Origin: Haemophilus paraphrohaemolyticus
GTDB lineage: Bacteria > Pseudomonadota > Gammaproteobacteria > Enterobacterales > Pasteurellaceae
DNA: 35,069 nt
NCBI RefSeq assembly: GCF_002015045.1
Contig: NZ_MUXX01000024.1
Span: 1-35,069, forward strand
Direction: 5' to 3'
Part shown: piece by piece, positions 1 to 11,067 of the stretch
Layout of the letters: each line of letters starts with the position of its first letter
How positions within the stretch are numbered: the stretch's first letter is position 1
Position numbers and translations under genes: made by a program
Notes under the pieces: generated by a model
What the model saw: the letters and a program-made list of their open reading frames with translations, nothing else
The model's database searches: none
Told to the model about the DNA's origin: nothing

Positions 1-28
1 AACCCCGTATCGTAAGGTACGGGGTTTT
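1..28 (+). terminator. Rho-independent terminator of an upstream gene
   Basis: A perfect 9-bp stem (AACCCCGTA pairing with TACGGGGTT, 8-base loop) is followed by a T-rich stretch. The gene it ends lies before the window. It separates that gene from hflK. Bases 29-167 hold no gene; I could not define a convincing promoter there. Confidence 0.8.
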
Positions 29-167
29 CGCTTTTATCGAAAAGATAAATTGTTAAAAAATTGGAAAATTTCCCATTAAATAAGCTAGTAAAACCTTGCC
101 CAAATAGGTACAATCTTCTAGTTAAACATTATTGATTAGAACATTCTAATTCATCTATGGAGAGCGT

Positions 168-1349
168 ATGGCATTCTATTTATCAGATAACCAAGACCCT
201 TGGAGCAAACCAGGTCAAAAGAAGTCTGAGCAACAAGATAATGGTTCAGAACAGCAAGAACCAAAGCAGCAGAATAATCAACAGCCACCTGATTTAGAAG
301 AAGCATTTTCTAGCTTAGTTCGTAAAATGGGAGGCAAAAAAGATCAAAATGGTAACCAGCAACCGGCTTCTTTTGGTAAGTTTATTCCTGCTATTATTGC
401 TTTAGCCACTGTTATTTGGGGCTCTTCTGGTTTCTATACTGTACAAGAAGCAGAGCGTGGTGTAGTCACTCGCTTTGGTAAACTAAATCAAATTGTGTTA
501 CCAGGTTTGAACTGGAAACCAACTTTTATTGATGAAGTGATTCCAGTAAACATTGAACGAGTGATGGAACTTAATACAAGTGGTTCAATGCTCACACAAG
601 ATGAAAATATGGTTCAAGTTGAAATGACTGTGCAGTATCGTGTGGAAGATCCTGCGAAATATCTGTTTAGCGTAAATAATCCAAATGATAGCTTAAAACA
701 AGCAACCGATAGTGCGTTACGCTATGTTGTAGGCCATATGAAAATGGATGAAATTCTTACAACCGGTCGTGCGACTGTGCGTGAACAAACGTGGAATACT
801 TTGCGTGATATCATTAAAACCTATGATATAGGATTACTCATTACCGATGTAAACTTCCAATATGCTCGTCCACCTGAAGAGGTTAAAGCAGCATTTGATG
901 ATGCGATTAAAGCACAGGAAGATGAGCAACGTTTAATTCGTGAAGCGGAAGCCTATGCTCGTGGTAAAGAACCGATTGCGCGAGGTCAAGCACAGCGTAT
1001 TATTGAGCAAGCAACAGCTTATAAAGAAAAAGTAGTGTTAGAGGCTCAAGGTGAGGTAGAGCGTTTCAGCAAATTATTGCCAGAATATAAATCTGCACCG
1101 CAATTAACACGTGAACGTTTATATTTGCAAACGATGGAAAAAGTGATGTCGAATACACCGAAAGTTGTGATGGAAGGTGGTTCAAATATCAATGTGTTAC
1201 CATTGGAAAAACTGTTAGGAAATTCGACCGCTTCACAGTCTAAAACACATGAAATAATTATGGCAGAGCCGGTGATCAAACAACCTGTACAACCTAAAAT
1301 TGCAGTACAAGAGCAACCACAACCAGAAATTCGTAGAGGGAGATTCTAA
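168..1349 (+). CDS. hflK: FtsH protease modulator HflK
   Basis: HflK forms, with HflC, a large periplasm-facing SPFH/prohibitin-type complex that surrounds the membrane AAA protease FtsH and limits its access to substrates. The 393-residue protein has a Gln/Asn-rich cytoplasmic N-terminus (about 1-65), one membrane segment (about 70-92), the SPFH/Band-7 domain starting around VQEAERGVVTRFGK, and an Ala/Glu/Arg-rich coiled-coil stretch near 245-300. These features and the length fit HflK. The start follows a GGAGAG ribosome site. The stop overlaps the hflC start by one base (TAATG), so the two are translationally coupled. Identity is secure; function is from the family. Confidence 0.97.
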   Translation: MAFYLSDNQDPWSKPGQKKSEQQDNGSEQQEPKQQNNQQPPDLEEAFSSLVRKMGGKKDQNGNQQPASFGKFIPAIIALATVIWGSSGFYTVQEAERGVVTRFGKLNQIVLPGLNWKPTFIDEVIPVNIERVMELNTSGSMLTQDENMVQVEMTVQYRVEDPAKYLFSVNNPNDSLKQATDSALRYVVGHMKMDEILTTGRATVREQTWNTLRDIIKTYDIGLLITDVNFQYARPPEEVKAAFDDAIKAQEDEQRLIREAEAYARGKEPIARGQAQRIIEQATAYKEKVVLEAQGEVERFSKLLPEYKSAPQLTRERLYLQTMEKVMSNTPKVVMEGGSNINVLPLEKLLGNSTASQSKTHEIIMAEPVIKQPVQPKIAVQEQPQPEIRRGRF

Positions 1350-2236
1350 TGCGTAAATTATTATTACCTGTACTGGCTGTTGTGGCATTTGTTTTATTCC
1401 AGTCTATGACTATTGTGCCAGAAGGCGGTCGCGGCATTATGTTGCGCTTCAACAAAGTCCATCGTGATGCGGAACAAAAAGTGGTGATTTACACACCAGG
1501 CTTGCATTTTAAAGTGCCATTTATGGATAGCTTGAAAGTGCTAGATGCTCGTATTCAAACCTTAGATGGCAAAGAAGATCGTTTTGTTACTGTTGAGAAA
1601 AAAGACTTGCTCGTTGATTCTTATGTGAAATGGAGAATTAGTGATTTCGGGCAATTTTATACTTCAACAGGAGGCGATTACCAAAAAGCCTCGGATCTTT
1701 TGCGTCGTAAAGTGAATGACCGTTTGCGTTCAGAAATTGGTTCTCGCACCATTAAAGATATTGTTTCTGGTTCGCGTGGTGAATTAATGGCAGGGGCACA
1801 AAAAGCCTTAAATGCTGGGGAAGATGGAGCAGAAAAACTGGGCATCGAAGTGGTAGATGTACGTGTTAAACAGATCAATCTACCAAATGAAGTTTCATCT
1901 TCTATCTACCAACGTATGCGTGCTGAACGCGATGCAGTAGCCCGGGAGCATCGTTCACAGGGTGAAGAAAAAGCGGAATTTATCAAAGCAGAAGTAGATA
2001 AAAAGGTCGTGTTAATTGAAGCAAATGCGAAAAAAATGGCTGAAATCTTACAAGGGGAAGGTGATGCACAGGCAGCTCGTATTTATGCAAATGCACTTGG
2101 GCAAGAGCCTGAATTTTATGCTTTTGTACGTAGCTTAAAAGCTTATGAAACCAGCTTTGGCGAAGGTAAAACTAATATGATGATTGTAAAGCCTGAGAGT
2201 GATTTTTTACGCTTTATGAAATCGCCTACAAAATAA
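1349..2236 (+). CDS. hflC: FtsH protease modulator HflC
   Basis: This is the partner of HflK in the membrane complex that modulates FtsH. It has 295 residues, with an N-terminal signal anchor (about 4-22), a Band-7/SPFH domain beginning near VPEGGRGIMLRFNKVH, and a charged helical segment around 190-250 containing RMRAERDAVAREHRSQGEEK, a hallmark of HflC. The gene starts inside the hflK stop codon (TAATG) and is followed by a strong terminator, so hflKC is a two-gene unit. In E. coli hfq-hflX-hflKC-purA are neighbours; here purA follows directly. Confidence 0.97.
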   Translation: MRKLLLPVLAVVAFVLFQSMTIVPEGGRGIMLRFNKVHRDAEQKVVIYTPGLHFKVPFMDSLKVLDARIQTLDGKEDRFVTVEKKDLLVDSYVKWRISDFGQFYTSTGGDYQKASDLLRRKVNDRLRSEIGSRTIKDIVSGSRGELMAGAQKALNAGEDGAEKLGIEVVDVRVKQINLPNEVSSSIYQRMRAERDAVAREHRSQGEEKAEFIKAEVDKKVVLIEANAKKMAEILQGEGDAQAARIYANALGQEPEFYAFVRSLKAYETSFGEGKTNMMIVKPESDFLRFMKSPTK

Positions 2237-2246
2237 TTGTATCTAT

Positions 2247-3622
<1,376 letters not shown>

Positions 3623-3645
3623 TTTCTTAATTTAGAGAGTTTAAG

Positions 3646-3674
3646 CACGGGGAGTTTCCCCGTGTTTTTTATTT
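3646..3674 (+). terminator. Terminator after purA
   Basis: A GC-rich 7-bp stem (CACGGGG with CCCCGTG, loop AGTTT) is followed by six T and TATTTT. This is a classic Rho-independent terminator 23 bases after the purA stop. Confidence 0.93.
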
Positions 3675-3733
3675 TAAGAATTAGCAAAATTCCTTTAAAA
3701 TATGCCCGCTTGTTAACTATTTAGAATTAAAAA

Positions 3734-5185
3734 ATGAAATTTATTATTAAACTTTTTCCTGAAATTATGATTAAAAGCGATTCGGTGCGTAAACGCTTTA
3801 TTAAAATTTTAACCTCAAATATTCGTAATGTGTTGCTGCGTGAAACTGAAAATGTGGCAGTGATTCGTAACTGGGACTTCATCGAAGTGCGTGCCAAAGT
3901 GGCGGAAGAAGCCCCAATGGTGTTGGATTTACTCAAACGCACGCCAGGGATTCACCATATTTTAGAGGTGGAAGAATACCCGTTTGAGACGATGCACGAT
4001 ATTTTTGAGCAGACGTTAGCCCAAGTGCGAGAAGAGCTAGAAGGAAAAACTTTCTGTGTGCGTGTGCGCCGTAAAGGTAAGCACGAATTCCGTTCGCTTG
4101 ATGTAGAACGTTATGTGGGCGGTGGTTTAAATCAGCATATCGAAACGGCAAATGTGAAACTTACCAAGCCAGATGTAACGGTTCGCATTGATATTGATAA
4201 CGACAAAATGTTGCTGGTAAAAGCACGCCACGAAGGTTTGGGCGGTTATCCAATCGGCACACAAGAAGATGTGCTTTCACTGATTTCTGGCGGTTTTGAC
4301 TCGGGCGTTTCCAGCTATATGCTGATTCGTCGAGGTTCTCGTGTACATTATTGCTTCTTTAACTTAGGCGGTGCAGCACATGAAATTGGCGTGAAACAGA
4401 TGGCATATCATATTTGGAGTCGTTATAGTACTTCTCACAAAGTCCGTTTTGTGGCGATCAATTTTGAAAATGTGGTCGGAGAGATTTTAGAAAAAGTCGA
4501 TAACGGGCAAATGGGGGTGGTATTAAAACGAATGATGGTGCGTGCGGCAAGCAAAATTGCCGAGCGTTTTGATATTCAGGCAATTGTGACAGGGGAGGCT
4601 TTGGGGCAAGTTTCAAGCCAAACTCTGACTAATTTGCGTTTGATTGATAAAGCTTCTGATACGCTGGTGCTTCGCCCGCTGATTACCCATGATAAAGAGC
4701 AGATCATTGCGATGGCAAAAGAGATCGGCACCGATGATATTGCGAAATCTATGCCAGAATTCTGTGGCGTGATTTCTAAAAATCCAACCGTGAAAGCGAT
4801 TGAAAGCAAAATCATTGAGGAAGAAGGGCATTTTAACTTTGATGTGCTAGATCAAGCGGTGCAAAACGTGCAGTTCCTTGATATTCGTGAGATCGCCCAA
4901 CAGACAGAAAAAGAGGTGGTGTCTGTTGAAACCACCACAGAGCTTGGAAAAAACGATGTGATTTTAGACATTCGCAGCCCAGAAGAAACCGACGAAGCTC
5001 CGTTCAAATTGGAAGGCGTTGAAGTAAAAGAACTGCCGTTCTACAAACTTTCTAGCCAATTCACTGAATTAGATCAGTCGAAAAACTATCTGCTTTACTG
5101 CCAACGTGGGGTAATGAGCAAATTACAAGCGTTGTATCTCAAAGAGAATGGATTTAATAACGTCAAAGTCTTTCGTTTAAAATAA
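3734..5185 (+). CDS. thiI: tRNA 4-thiouridine synthase / thiamine sulfurtransferase ThiI
   Basis: ThiI adenylates U8 of tRNA and inserts sulfur to make 4-thiouridine. It also passes persulfide sulfur to ThiS for thiazole synthesis. The 483 residues carry an N-terminal ferredoxin-like/THUMP region (about 1-165), the PP-loop ATP site [11 protein letters not shown] near 185, the conserved Cys of [12 protein letters not shown], and a C-terminal rhodanese domain (about 400-483). The active-site Cys456 lies in [10 protein letters not shown], the same position as in E. coli ThiI, so this is the long form able to serve both pathways. The ribosome site is weak (AGAATTAAAAA before ATG). A terminator follows. 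Confidence 0.97.
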   Translation: MKFIIKLFPEIMIKSDSVRKRFIKILTSNIRNVLLRETENVAVIRNWDFIEVRAKVAEEAPMVLDLLKRTPGIHHILEVEEYPFETMHDIFEQTLAQVREELEGKTFCVRVRRKGKHEFRSLDVERYVGGGLNQHIETANVKLTKPDVTVRIDIDNDKMLLVKARHEGLGGYPIGTQEDVLSLISGGFDSGVSSYMLIRRGSRVHYCFFNLGGAAHEIGVKQMAYHIWSRYSTSHKVRFVAINFENVVGEILEKVDNGQMGVVLKRMMVRAASKIAERFDIQAIVTGEALGQVSSQTLTNLRLIDKASDTLVLRPLITHDKEQIIAMAKEIGTDDIAKSMPEFCGVISKNPTVKAIESKIIEEEGHFNFDVLDQAVQNVQFLDIREIAQQTEKEVVSVETTTELGKNDVILDIRSPEETDEAPFKLEGVEVKELPFYKLSSQFTELDQSKNYLLYCQRGVMSKLQALYLKENGFNNVKVFRLK

Positions 5186-5203
5186 TCATTACAACAGTTG
5201 AAT

Positions 5204-5238
5204 TGGGGAATTATTTGCGTGATAATTCCCCATATTTT
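5204..5238 (+). terminator. Terminator after thiI
   Basis: An 11-bp perfect stem (TGGGGAATTAT with ATAATTCCCCA, 7-base loop) is followed by TATTTTTAAT. It lies 18 bases after the thiI stop. Confidence 0.88.
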
Positions 5239-5270
5239 TAATAGTTGAGTAAATCTCTAGGGATTAGAGA

Positions 5271-5981
5271 ATGTTAAACGGGAAACCTGTTATTTCCAAT
5301 CAGCATGGTGCTTTAGCTATGGCATTTTTGCCTTATTTCTATGCGGTTATCCAAGCAAAAGCGTATGATTGGTCGCTCTTTCTATTTGGTATCGCATGGC
5401 TTTTCCTTTATCTTTTTTCTTATCCATTCTTCCAACTTTTTAGTAAGAAGCCTACTGCCAAAAATCAACGTTGGGCAGGGATTTATTTTGTGCTCAGCTT
5501 AATGTTTGCTTTGCCCGTACTGATTATTTTTCCTCAGGTTTTGCTCTTTGCGTTGCCATTATTACTGCTGAGTTTGGTGCAATTTTATTTTGCTAAAAAG
5601 CGTGATGAGCGTCATTTGCTGAATGATATTGCGGGCATTTTAACTTTTGGTGTTGTTGGCATGGCAACTTATTATTTAGCTGTTCAAGAGGTCGATTTTT
5701 CTTTCCTTATTCATCCAACGATTTTCTTTATTGGCACTACTTTCTATGTCAAAAGTTTAGCTCGTGAGCGTAAAAATCCGCTTTATACTGAACTCAGCAT
5801 CAGTATTCATTTAGTATTGAGCTTGTTTTATCTCTTTTTAAGTAGGGATGCGATTTTTGTCGCTTATTTGTTTGCGTTGGCACGAGCGATTATCGTGCCA
5901 ACATTAGGCTGGAATGTGAAAAAGGTAGGGATGTTTGAGTTTTTGACGATAGTGATTTTTTTGATTTCACTGGTTTGGTAA
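5271..5981 (+). CDS. YwiC-like family integral membrane protein
   Basis: A 236-residue, strongly hydrophobic protein with about seven or eight predicted membrane spans. The N-terminal sequence NGKPVISNQHGALAMAFLPY, including the QHGAxAM motif, and the loop KKPTAKNQRWAG are typical of the YwiC-like family (named after Bacillus subtilis YwiC). The biochemical role of that family is unknown. The gene stands alone between the thiI terminator and the convergent permease gene. No clear terminator is visible in the 29-base gap before that gene, which contains an uptake-signal-like GACCGCTTGA. Confidence 0.75.
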   Translation: MLNGKPVISNQHGALAMAFLPYFYAVIQAKAYDWSLFLFGIAWLFLYLFSYPFFQLFSKKPTAKNQRWAGIYFVLSLMFALPVLIIFPQVLLFALPLLLLSLVQFYFAKKRDERHLLNDIAGILTFGVVGMATYYLAVQEVDFSFLIHPTIFFIGTTFYVKSLARERKNPLYTELSISIHLVLSLFYLFLSRDAIFVAYLFALARAIIVPTLGWNVKKVGMFEFLTIVIFLISLVW

Positions 5982-6010
5982 ATTATCTGATAAATTTGAC
6001 CGCTTGAATG

Positions 6011-7078
6011 CTATTTATTCATCAAATATTTACCTTTCTCCAGATCAGGCACATCTCCCAACAGTACGGCATATTGAATAGTATTCGGGCTAGATTCCAA
6101 TGCAATTTTCAACGCCATAGTGAGTGGAACAGAAAGTAGCATTCCCACCGTGCCAAGTAACCAACCCCAGAAAAGTAATGAAAGTGTGACGACTAAGGTA
6201 GAAAGCCCAAGTGTTTTACCCATCATTCGAGGTTCTAAAATATTACCCACCAACATATTGATTGCAATTACGCTGATCATTACCGCAATACCATCTGAAA
6301 AACCGTTGAGCAGTAAAGCTTGAAGGACAATTGGGATGCCCGCCAATATCGAGCCAATATTAGGAATATAGTTTAGCAAAAAAGCTAATACCGCCCAAAG
6401 AACGGCGTATTGTACACTGAAAATGTCTAAAACAACGTAAATTGCAATCCCTGTTAAGGCGCTCATTAACGTTTTTACGCCAAGATAGCGAATGATACTT
6501 TCTACAACGCGGCTTAGATGTTCAACTTCTTGGTTGAAATTAGACTTACCGCCATTGAATGCTAGCGTGATTTTGTACTTGATGGTTGGAGATTCTAACA
6601 ACATAAAAACGACTACCAAAAGTAACATAAATACGTTGGATACTACGTTAGAAAAACTAAGTAACACACGGCTCACCAGTTGCATAACCATACTTGGATC
6701 GAAACTCTCTAATGCGGAAATATCTGGGATAGTTAGAGGAATATTCCACTCAGTAATGAACGTTTTGAGCGTTTCTAATCGAATCTGTAAGATTTCTTTA
6801 TATTGTGGAATGGATGCGGTAAATTCGCGAATGGTGCTGTTGATCATTCCTGCTAAAAAGAGGAAAAGTATCACAATAAAAATCAGCATTAAGGTAATTG
6901 CCAGCCCTAATGGAATTTTTTGTTTGGTCATAAAGCGAATAGCAGGCGAGCAAATAATCGCAATAAACAGGGAAAGTAAAAAGGGAATAACAATTTCTCC
7001 AGCCAGTTTTACGCCAGCTAGAATAATGACCAGCGAGGCGAAGGCGATTAAAAATCGAGTTAAAGGAAATGTTTGCAT
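6011..7078 (-). CDS. AI-2E family transporter (PerM/TqsA-like permease)
   Basis: A 355-residue inner-membrane protein with hydrophobic blocks near 8-30, 30-50, 60-80, 150-175 and 210-330. The C-terminal half has the family signature NYIPNIGSILAGIP and the EPRMMGKTLGLSTLVV motif followed by SLLFWGWLLGTVGMLLSVP. These place it in the AI-2E transporter family (PF01594; E. coli YdgG/TqsA, PerM, YhhT). Known members export signalling molecules or ions, and the substrate cannot be read from sequence. It is downstream of pepA on the same strand but separated by a palindromic intergenic element. Confidence 0.88.
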   Translation of the reverse strand: MQTFPLTRFLIAFASLVIILAGVKLAGEIVIPFLLSLFIAIICSPAIRFMTKQKIPLGLAITLMLIFIVILFLFLAGMINSTIREFTASIPQYKEILQIRLETLKTFITEWNIPLTIPDISALESFDPSMVMQLVSRVLLSFSNVVSNVFMLLLVVVFMLLESPTIKYKITLAFNGGKSNFNQEVEHLSRVVESIIRYLGVKTLMSALTGIAIYVVLDIFSVQYAVLWAVLAFLLNYIPNIGSILAGIPIVLQALLLNGFSDGIAVMISVIAINMLVGNILEPRMMGKTLGLSTLVVTLSLLFWGWLLGTVGMLLSVPLTMALKIALESSPNTIQYAVLLGDVPDLEKGKYLMNK

Positions 7079-7126
7079 AGGATGAATAAACGATAATTAT
7101 CAAAATTATATTAATTGTTCATAGAT

Positions 7127-7189
7127 ACAGGGGTTGTCCCTGTCCTAAATTCTATTAGTAGTTCATCGGGAGGGGATAAATTCCTCCCC
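7127..7189. repeat. Intergenic element with two palindromes
   Basis: Between pepA and the permease gene lie two hairpin-forming inverted repeats. One is ACAGGG...CCCTGT (7127-7143). The other is GGGAGG...CCTCCC (7168-7188), bordered by CCCTACGAA. Neither is followed by a T tract on either strand, so they are not standard terminators. The layout resembles a short dispersed palindromic repeat or a MITE remnant. With only one copy in this window, this is an inference. Confidence 0.4.
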
Positions 7190-7198
7190 CTACGAATA

Positions 7199-8695
7199 TT
7201 AGAGTTTTGCTTTGTTAATTAAGAACTGACTCAATAACGGCACGGGGCGACCCGTAGCACCTTTGCTTGCCCCTGATTTCCACGCTGTGCCTGCAATATC
7301 TAAATGTGCCCAAGCATATTTTTTAGTGAAGTTTGACAAGAATTGCCCTGCGGTAATTGCCCCACCTAAACGCCCGCCAATATTGGCAAGGTCAGCAAAG
7401 TTGGATTTGAGCTGTTCTTGGTACTCTTCACCTAGCGGTAAACGCCACGCCTTATCGTCCGCTTCCTCAGCGGCATTCAGCAGATCATGTGCAAGATTAT
7501 TGTGGGTAGACATCACCCCGCTGTTGTGTGCACCCAATGCAATCATACACGCCCCCGTTAAGGTAGCGACATCGATTACCAATTCAGGATCAAAACGTTC
7601 GACATAAGTGAGCGTATCGCATAGTACTAAGCGACCTTCGGCATCGGTATTTAACACTTCGACCGTTAAGCCGTTCATCGTAGTGAGAATATCGCCAGGG
7701 CGGTAAGCATTGCCATCTGGCATATTTTCGCAGCCTGCCAACACGCCAATCACGTTCAGTGGTAAGTTCATTTCTGCCAAGGCTTTCATTGTGCCATAAA
7801 CCGAAGCAGCACCACCCATATCATATTTCATTTCATCCATTGCTTCAGACGGTTTGATGGAAATACCGCCTGAGTCGAAAGTTAAGCCTTTACCGACTAA
7901 TACAATAGGTTTGGCATCAGGATTTGGTGCATTTTTGTATTCAATTACCGAAAGATAAGCGGGATTTTCAGAACCACGAGAAACCGCCAAATAGGCATTC
8001 ATACCTAGTTCTTCCATCGCTTTTTCATCTATAATCGTGGTGGTGATGTTGTTGTAATCTTCGGCTAATTGGGTCGCTAATTTTGCTAAATAGGCTGGGT
8101 TACACACATTTGGCGGACAATTCGCCACATTTTTTGCAAAACTTATTCCTAAAGTAACCGCTTGCCCATGAGCTAAAGCTCGCTCTGCTTCAGCTAACTC
8201 TTTGCGGTTGGCAACATTAAAAATCACACGGCGTAATTCACGCTTGGTTTCAGGTTTAACGCTTTTAAATTCGTTATAGCTGTAAAGCAGCCCTTGGATG
8301 GCTTCAATTGCAAAACGGATGTTCCAATACGTTGAGCGACCTTTCACGTGAAGTTCGCTTAAGAACGAAACAGCTTCGGTTGCGCCAGTTTCATTTAACA
8401 CCTGCACTGCTTTTTGTGTGAGTTGTTTGTATTGGCGTTCGGTGAGCTCACGCTCCTTGCCACAGCCAACCAATAACACGCGCTCTGCGGGCATATTTGG
8501 TACGTGATGCAATAGGAGCGTTTGTCCCACTTTGCCGTCTAAATCGCCTTTGCGTAAAATGTTGCTCAAATAGCCTTCGCTCAAGCGGTCTAATTCTTCG
8601 GCAGATTCGCTGAATCGACGAGTTTCATACACGCCAATGATCACACAGCCTGTACGTTGTTTTTCGATACTGCCATTTTTTACATTAAATTCCAT
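7199..8695 (-). CDS. pepA: Leucyl aminopeptidase (M17, cytosol aminopeptidase)
   Basis: This cytosolic dizinc/manganese exopeptidase removes N-terminal residues from peptides. PepA of E. coli also acts as a DNA-binding accessory factor. The 498-residue protein carries the M17 metal and active-site signatures [26 protein letters not shown] and the family signature NTDAEGRL, followed by [12 protein letters not shown] chose the ATG at 8695. It has a GGGAG ribosome site, and the alternative ATG at 8734 lies inside the probable -10 box. The gene is divergent from lptF. This sequence gives no evidence on the DNA-binding role. Confidence 0.96.
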   Translation of the reverse strand: MEFNVKNGSIEKQRTGCVIIGVYETRRFSESAEELDRLSEGYLSNILRKGDLDGKVGQTLLLHHVPNMPAERVLLVGCGKERELTERQYKQLTQKAVQVLNETGATEAVSFLSELHVKGRSTYWNIRFAIEAIQGLLYSYNEFKSVKPETKRELRRVIFNVANRKELAEAERALAHGQAVTLGISFAKNVANCPPNVCNPAYLAKLATQLAEDYNNITTTIIDEKAMEELGMNAYLAVSRGSENPAYLSVIEYKNAPNPDAKPIVLVGKGLTFDSGGISIKPSEAMDEMKYDMGGAASVYGTMKALAEMNLPLNVIGVLAGCENMPDGNAYRPGDILTTMNGLTVEVLNTDAEGRLVLCDTLTYVERFDPELVIDVATLTGACMIALGAHNSGVMSTHNNLAHDLLNAAEEADDKAWRLPLGEEYQEQLKSNFADLANIGGRLGGAITAGQFLSNFTKKYAWAHLDIAGTAWKSGASKGATGRPVPLLSQFLINKAKL

Positions 8696-8729
8696 AAATG
8701 CTCCCGTGATTTTTTTCTGAGAAAGAGGT

Positions 8730-8756
8730 ATCATAGCATCTTTTTCAAGCGGTCAA
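8730..8756 (-). promoter_or_regulatory. Predicted pepA promoter with a -35 built from an uptake signal
   Basis: Read on the minus strand, TTGACC is followed after 15 bases by TGC-TATGAT, an extended -10. The ACC of the -35 is part of the uptake-signal copy GACCGCTTGAA. The -10 overlaps the upstream ATG at 8734, which supports the shorter pepA start. The spacer is shorter than the usual 17 bases; the TGn extension may compensate. Confidence 0.5.
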
Positions 8757-8802
8757 TTTTGCTAGAAAATTTACAAAATAGGCGGAAAACCGACCGCTTG
8801 AA
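8744..8802. repeat. Inverted pair of DNA uptake signals
   Basis: TTCAAGCGGTC (8744-8754) and its exact complement GACCGCTTGAA (8792-8802) face each other in the divergent pepA/lptF intergenic region, with AT-rich sequence between. Each is the Apl-type uptake signal with one change (T for A in the first core position). Paired uptake signals in intergenic regions are common in Pasteurellaceae, where they can form stems. Confidence 0.75.
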
Positions 8803-8877
8803 CCAAGCCAGAAAATACAGGTCATAAACTACCGATTTGCAAAGAAATTGCAAGCATAATTTATAGAGAACCCGATT

Positions 8878-9984
8878 GTGATTTTAAGTCGATATTTAAC
8901 GAAAGAGATTTTTAAAAGCCAGATAGCGATTCTGTTTATCTTGTTGCTGATGTTTTTTAGTCAGCAACTGATTAGTGTGCTTAATTCTGCCGTAAGTGGG
9001 AAAGTGCCAACTGATTTAGTGCTCAGTTTATTAGGCTTAGGAATGCCAGCACTTTCGCAATTTATGTTGCCGCTTTCGCTCTTTGTGGCGTTGTTACTTA
9101 CTCTTGGTCGTTTATATACGGAAAGTGAAATCACAGTAATGCGTGCTTGCGGTGTGGGGCAAGGCTTGCTTACCCGTGTGGCGTTATTTCTATCAATTTT
9201 TACTACCGCTTTGGCGGCGTATAACATTTTCTCGCTTACCCCCTGGGCAATTGATATGCAAAGCAAAATTTTAGCGGAAGCGAAATCTAACCCGCGTTTT
9301 TCAGCTCTTTCAGCTGGTCAATTTATGACCGCGGGTGGTTATGTATTATTTATTGAAAATATCAATAATGAAGCGAATACTTTGAATGATATTTATGTGT
9401 TCCAACCCGATCAACAAAAGAAAAATCGCCCCTCTGTGGTGGTAGCGGATACAGGCGTGTTACAAGGTTTGCCGAATGGCGATCAGTTGCTCACTCTAAA
9501 AGAGAGTACCCGCTATGAAGGCACGGCAAAAACAGCCGATTTCCGTATTTCTCATTTTGATAATTACACCGCTTATTTAGGCTATCAAGATGTAAACTCC
9601 AGTGACAAATTGATGCAGCGTGCCGATTTTTCTAAACTGATAGCAGACAAATCACCTGAAGCAAAAGCTGAATTACAATGGCGTTTTGCCCTTGTGTTTG
9701 CGGTGCCGTTGATGGCATTGTTAGCCGTGCCAATGAGTAGCGTCAATCCGCGCCAAGGGCGATTTGCGAAAATTATTCCTGCGGTGTTGCTCTATTTAAT
9801 CTATTTCTTGCTTCAAAGCTCGCTGAAATCGGCAGGTTCATCTGGCAAATTAGATGCGTCTATTTTTATGCCAGCGGTTTCGATAGTATTTTTAGTACTT
9901 GGCATCGTGATGAATGGCTGGGAAACGCGATGGATGTCTGCGATTCGCCATCGCTTCTCTTTCAAAAAAGCGGGGGCATTATGA
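8878..9984 (+). CDS. lptF: LPS export system permease LptF
   Basis: With LptG and the ATPase LptB, LptF forms the inner-membrane ABC transporter that extracts lipopolysaccharide and pushes it onto the LptC-LptA bridge. The 368-residue protein has three N-terminal spans, a periplasmic beta-jellyroll domain (about 125-265) and three C-terminal spans. MILSRYLTKEIFKSQ at the start and VPLMALLAVPMSSVNPRQGR before the last spans are typical. It starts with GTG at 8878, preceded by AGAGAA. Its TGA overlaps the lptG ATG (ATGA). The lptFG order is as in E. coli, where pepA is also the divergent neighbour. Confidence 0.96.
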   Translation: MILSRYLTKEIFKSQIAILFILLLMFFSQQLISVLNSAVSGKVPTDLVLSLLGLGMPALSQFMLPLSLFVALLLTLGRLYTESEITVMRACGVGQGLLTRVALFLSIFTTALAAYNIFSLTPWAIDMQSKILAEAKSNPRFSALSAGQFMTAGGYVLFIENINNEANTLNDIYVFQPDQQKKNRPSVVVADTGVLQGLPNGDQLLTLKESTRYEGTAKTADFRISHFDNYTAYLGYQDVNSSDKLMQRADFSKLIADKSPEAKAELQWRFALVFAVPLMALLAVPMSSVNPRQGRFAKIIPAVLLYLIYFLLQSSLKSAGSSGKLDASIFMPAVSIVFLVLGIVMNGWETRWMSAIRHRFSFKKAGAL

Positions 9985-11063
9985 AAATTTTTGGAATGAA
10001 TATTTTAGAACGCTATATTGGTAAAAGCATTTTAGCGATGATTTTTGCCGTGCTGCTTGCCATTAGTGGGCTGATTTTTATCGTGAAATTGGTGGAAGAG
10101 TTTAAAGATGTCGGTAAAGGCAGCTACGATGCAGTGACTGCTACCTATTATGCCTTGTTGATGTTGCCGAGTGATATTAAAGAAATTATCCCTGTAGTAG
10201 TGTTAATTGGTGGCTTGCTTGGTTTAGGCAACCTTGCTAGTCGTAGTGAATTGGTGGTGATGCAGGCATCGGGTTTCTCTCGTTTCCGTATTGGTTTAGC
10301 AGTGATGAAAACTGCCATGCCACTAATTTTCCTCGCCATGTTTTTAAGTGAATGGGGCATTCCACAAACTGAACAATATGCACGAAATATGCGCTCAATT
10401 GCCCAAAGTGGTGGCTCAATGCTCGCAACTACGGGCGGATTCTGGGCAAAAGATGGGCAAGATTTTATCTACATTCGCCATATCAGCAATGAGCGCGAAT
10501 TGAACAATGTGTCGATTTACCACTTTGATAACAAAGCCTTGAAAGCCATTACCCAAGCGGAGAGTGCGGTGTATGGCGATAATCAATGGCAGTTACAAAA
10601 AGTAGAAAAATCATTGATTAACGAAAACCAAATCCAGCAAAATAAAGAAGTGGCTCAAGCGTGGCAAACCACCATTACTCCAAGCAAGCTGGGCATTGTA
10701 TCGCTTAAACCAGAATCGCTGTCTATTTCGGGCTTGTCTGATTATGTGGGCTTTTTGAAAGAAACAGGACAAGATCCAAAACGCTTTGAAATTGCTTTCT
10801 GGCGTAAGGTTTACCAGCCAATTTCAATGGCGGTAATGATGTTATTGGCAATCTCTTTCGTTTTCGGGCCGCTTCGTAGTAGTGCAATGGGAACTAAGCT
10901 CTTTATCGGGATCATCGCAGGTTTCGTGTTCTATGTGTCGAACATTACTTTCGGTAATATGACCTTGGTGTTTGCGTGGATTCCAACCTTTATCGGCGCA
11001 CTGATTCCGAGCTTAATCTGCTTAACCATTGTCTGGTGGTTATTGGCGAAAAAACGGGATTAG
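9981..11063 (+). CDS. lptG: LPS export system permease LptG
   Basis: This is the second permease half of the LptB2FG lipopolysaccharide extractor. It has 360 residues with the same plan as LptF: N-terminal coupling helix and three spans (about 1-120), a periplasmic jellyroll, and three C-terminal spans. [14 protein letters not shown] and [17 protein letters not shown] are characteristic. I chose the ATG at 9981, which overlaps the lptF stop (ATGA), over the in-frame start at 9930 that would sit inside lptF. nadK begins 4 bases after its stop, so nadK is probably co-transcribed. Confidence 0.96.
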   Translation: MKIFGMNILERYIGKSILAMIFAVLLAISGLIFIVKLVEEFKDVGKGSYDAVTATYYALLMLPSDIKEIIPVVVLIGGLLGLGNLASRSELVVMQASGFSRFRIGLAVMKTAMPLIFLAMFLSEWGIPQTEQYARNMRSIAQSGGSMLATTGGFWAKDGQDFIYIRHISNERELNNVSIYHFDNKALKAITQAESAVYGDNQWQLQKVEKSLINENQIQQNKEVAQAWQTTITPSKLGIVSLKPESLSISGLSDYVGFLKETGQDPKRFEIAFWRKVYQPISMAVMMLLAISFVFGPLRSSAMGTKLFIGIIAGFVFYVSNITFGNMTLVFAWIPTFIGALIPSLICLTIVWWLLAKKRD

Positions 11064-11067
11064 AAAA

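Noticed and set aside
6492..7085. 197-codon plus-strand frame opposite the AI-2E permease
   Set aside because: The minus-strand protein has full family motifs; the plus frame has no ribosome site and an Ile/Ser/Thr-rich composition typical of antisense to membrane proteins.
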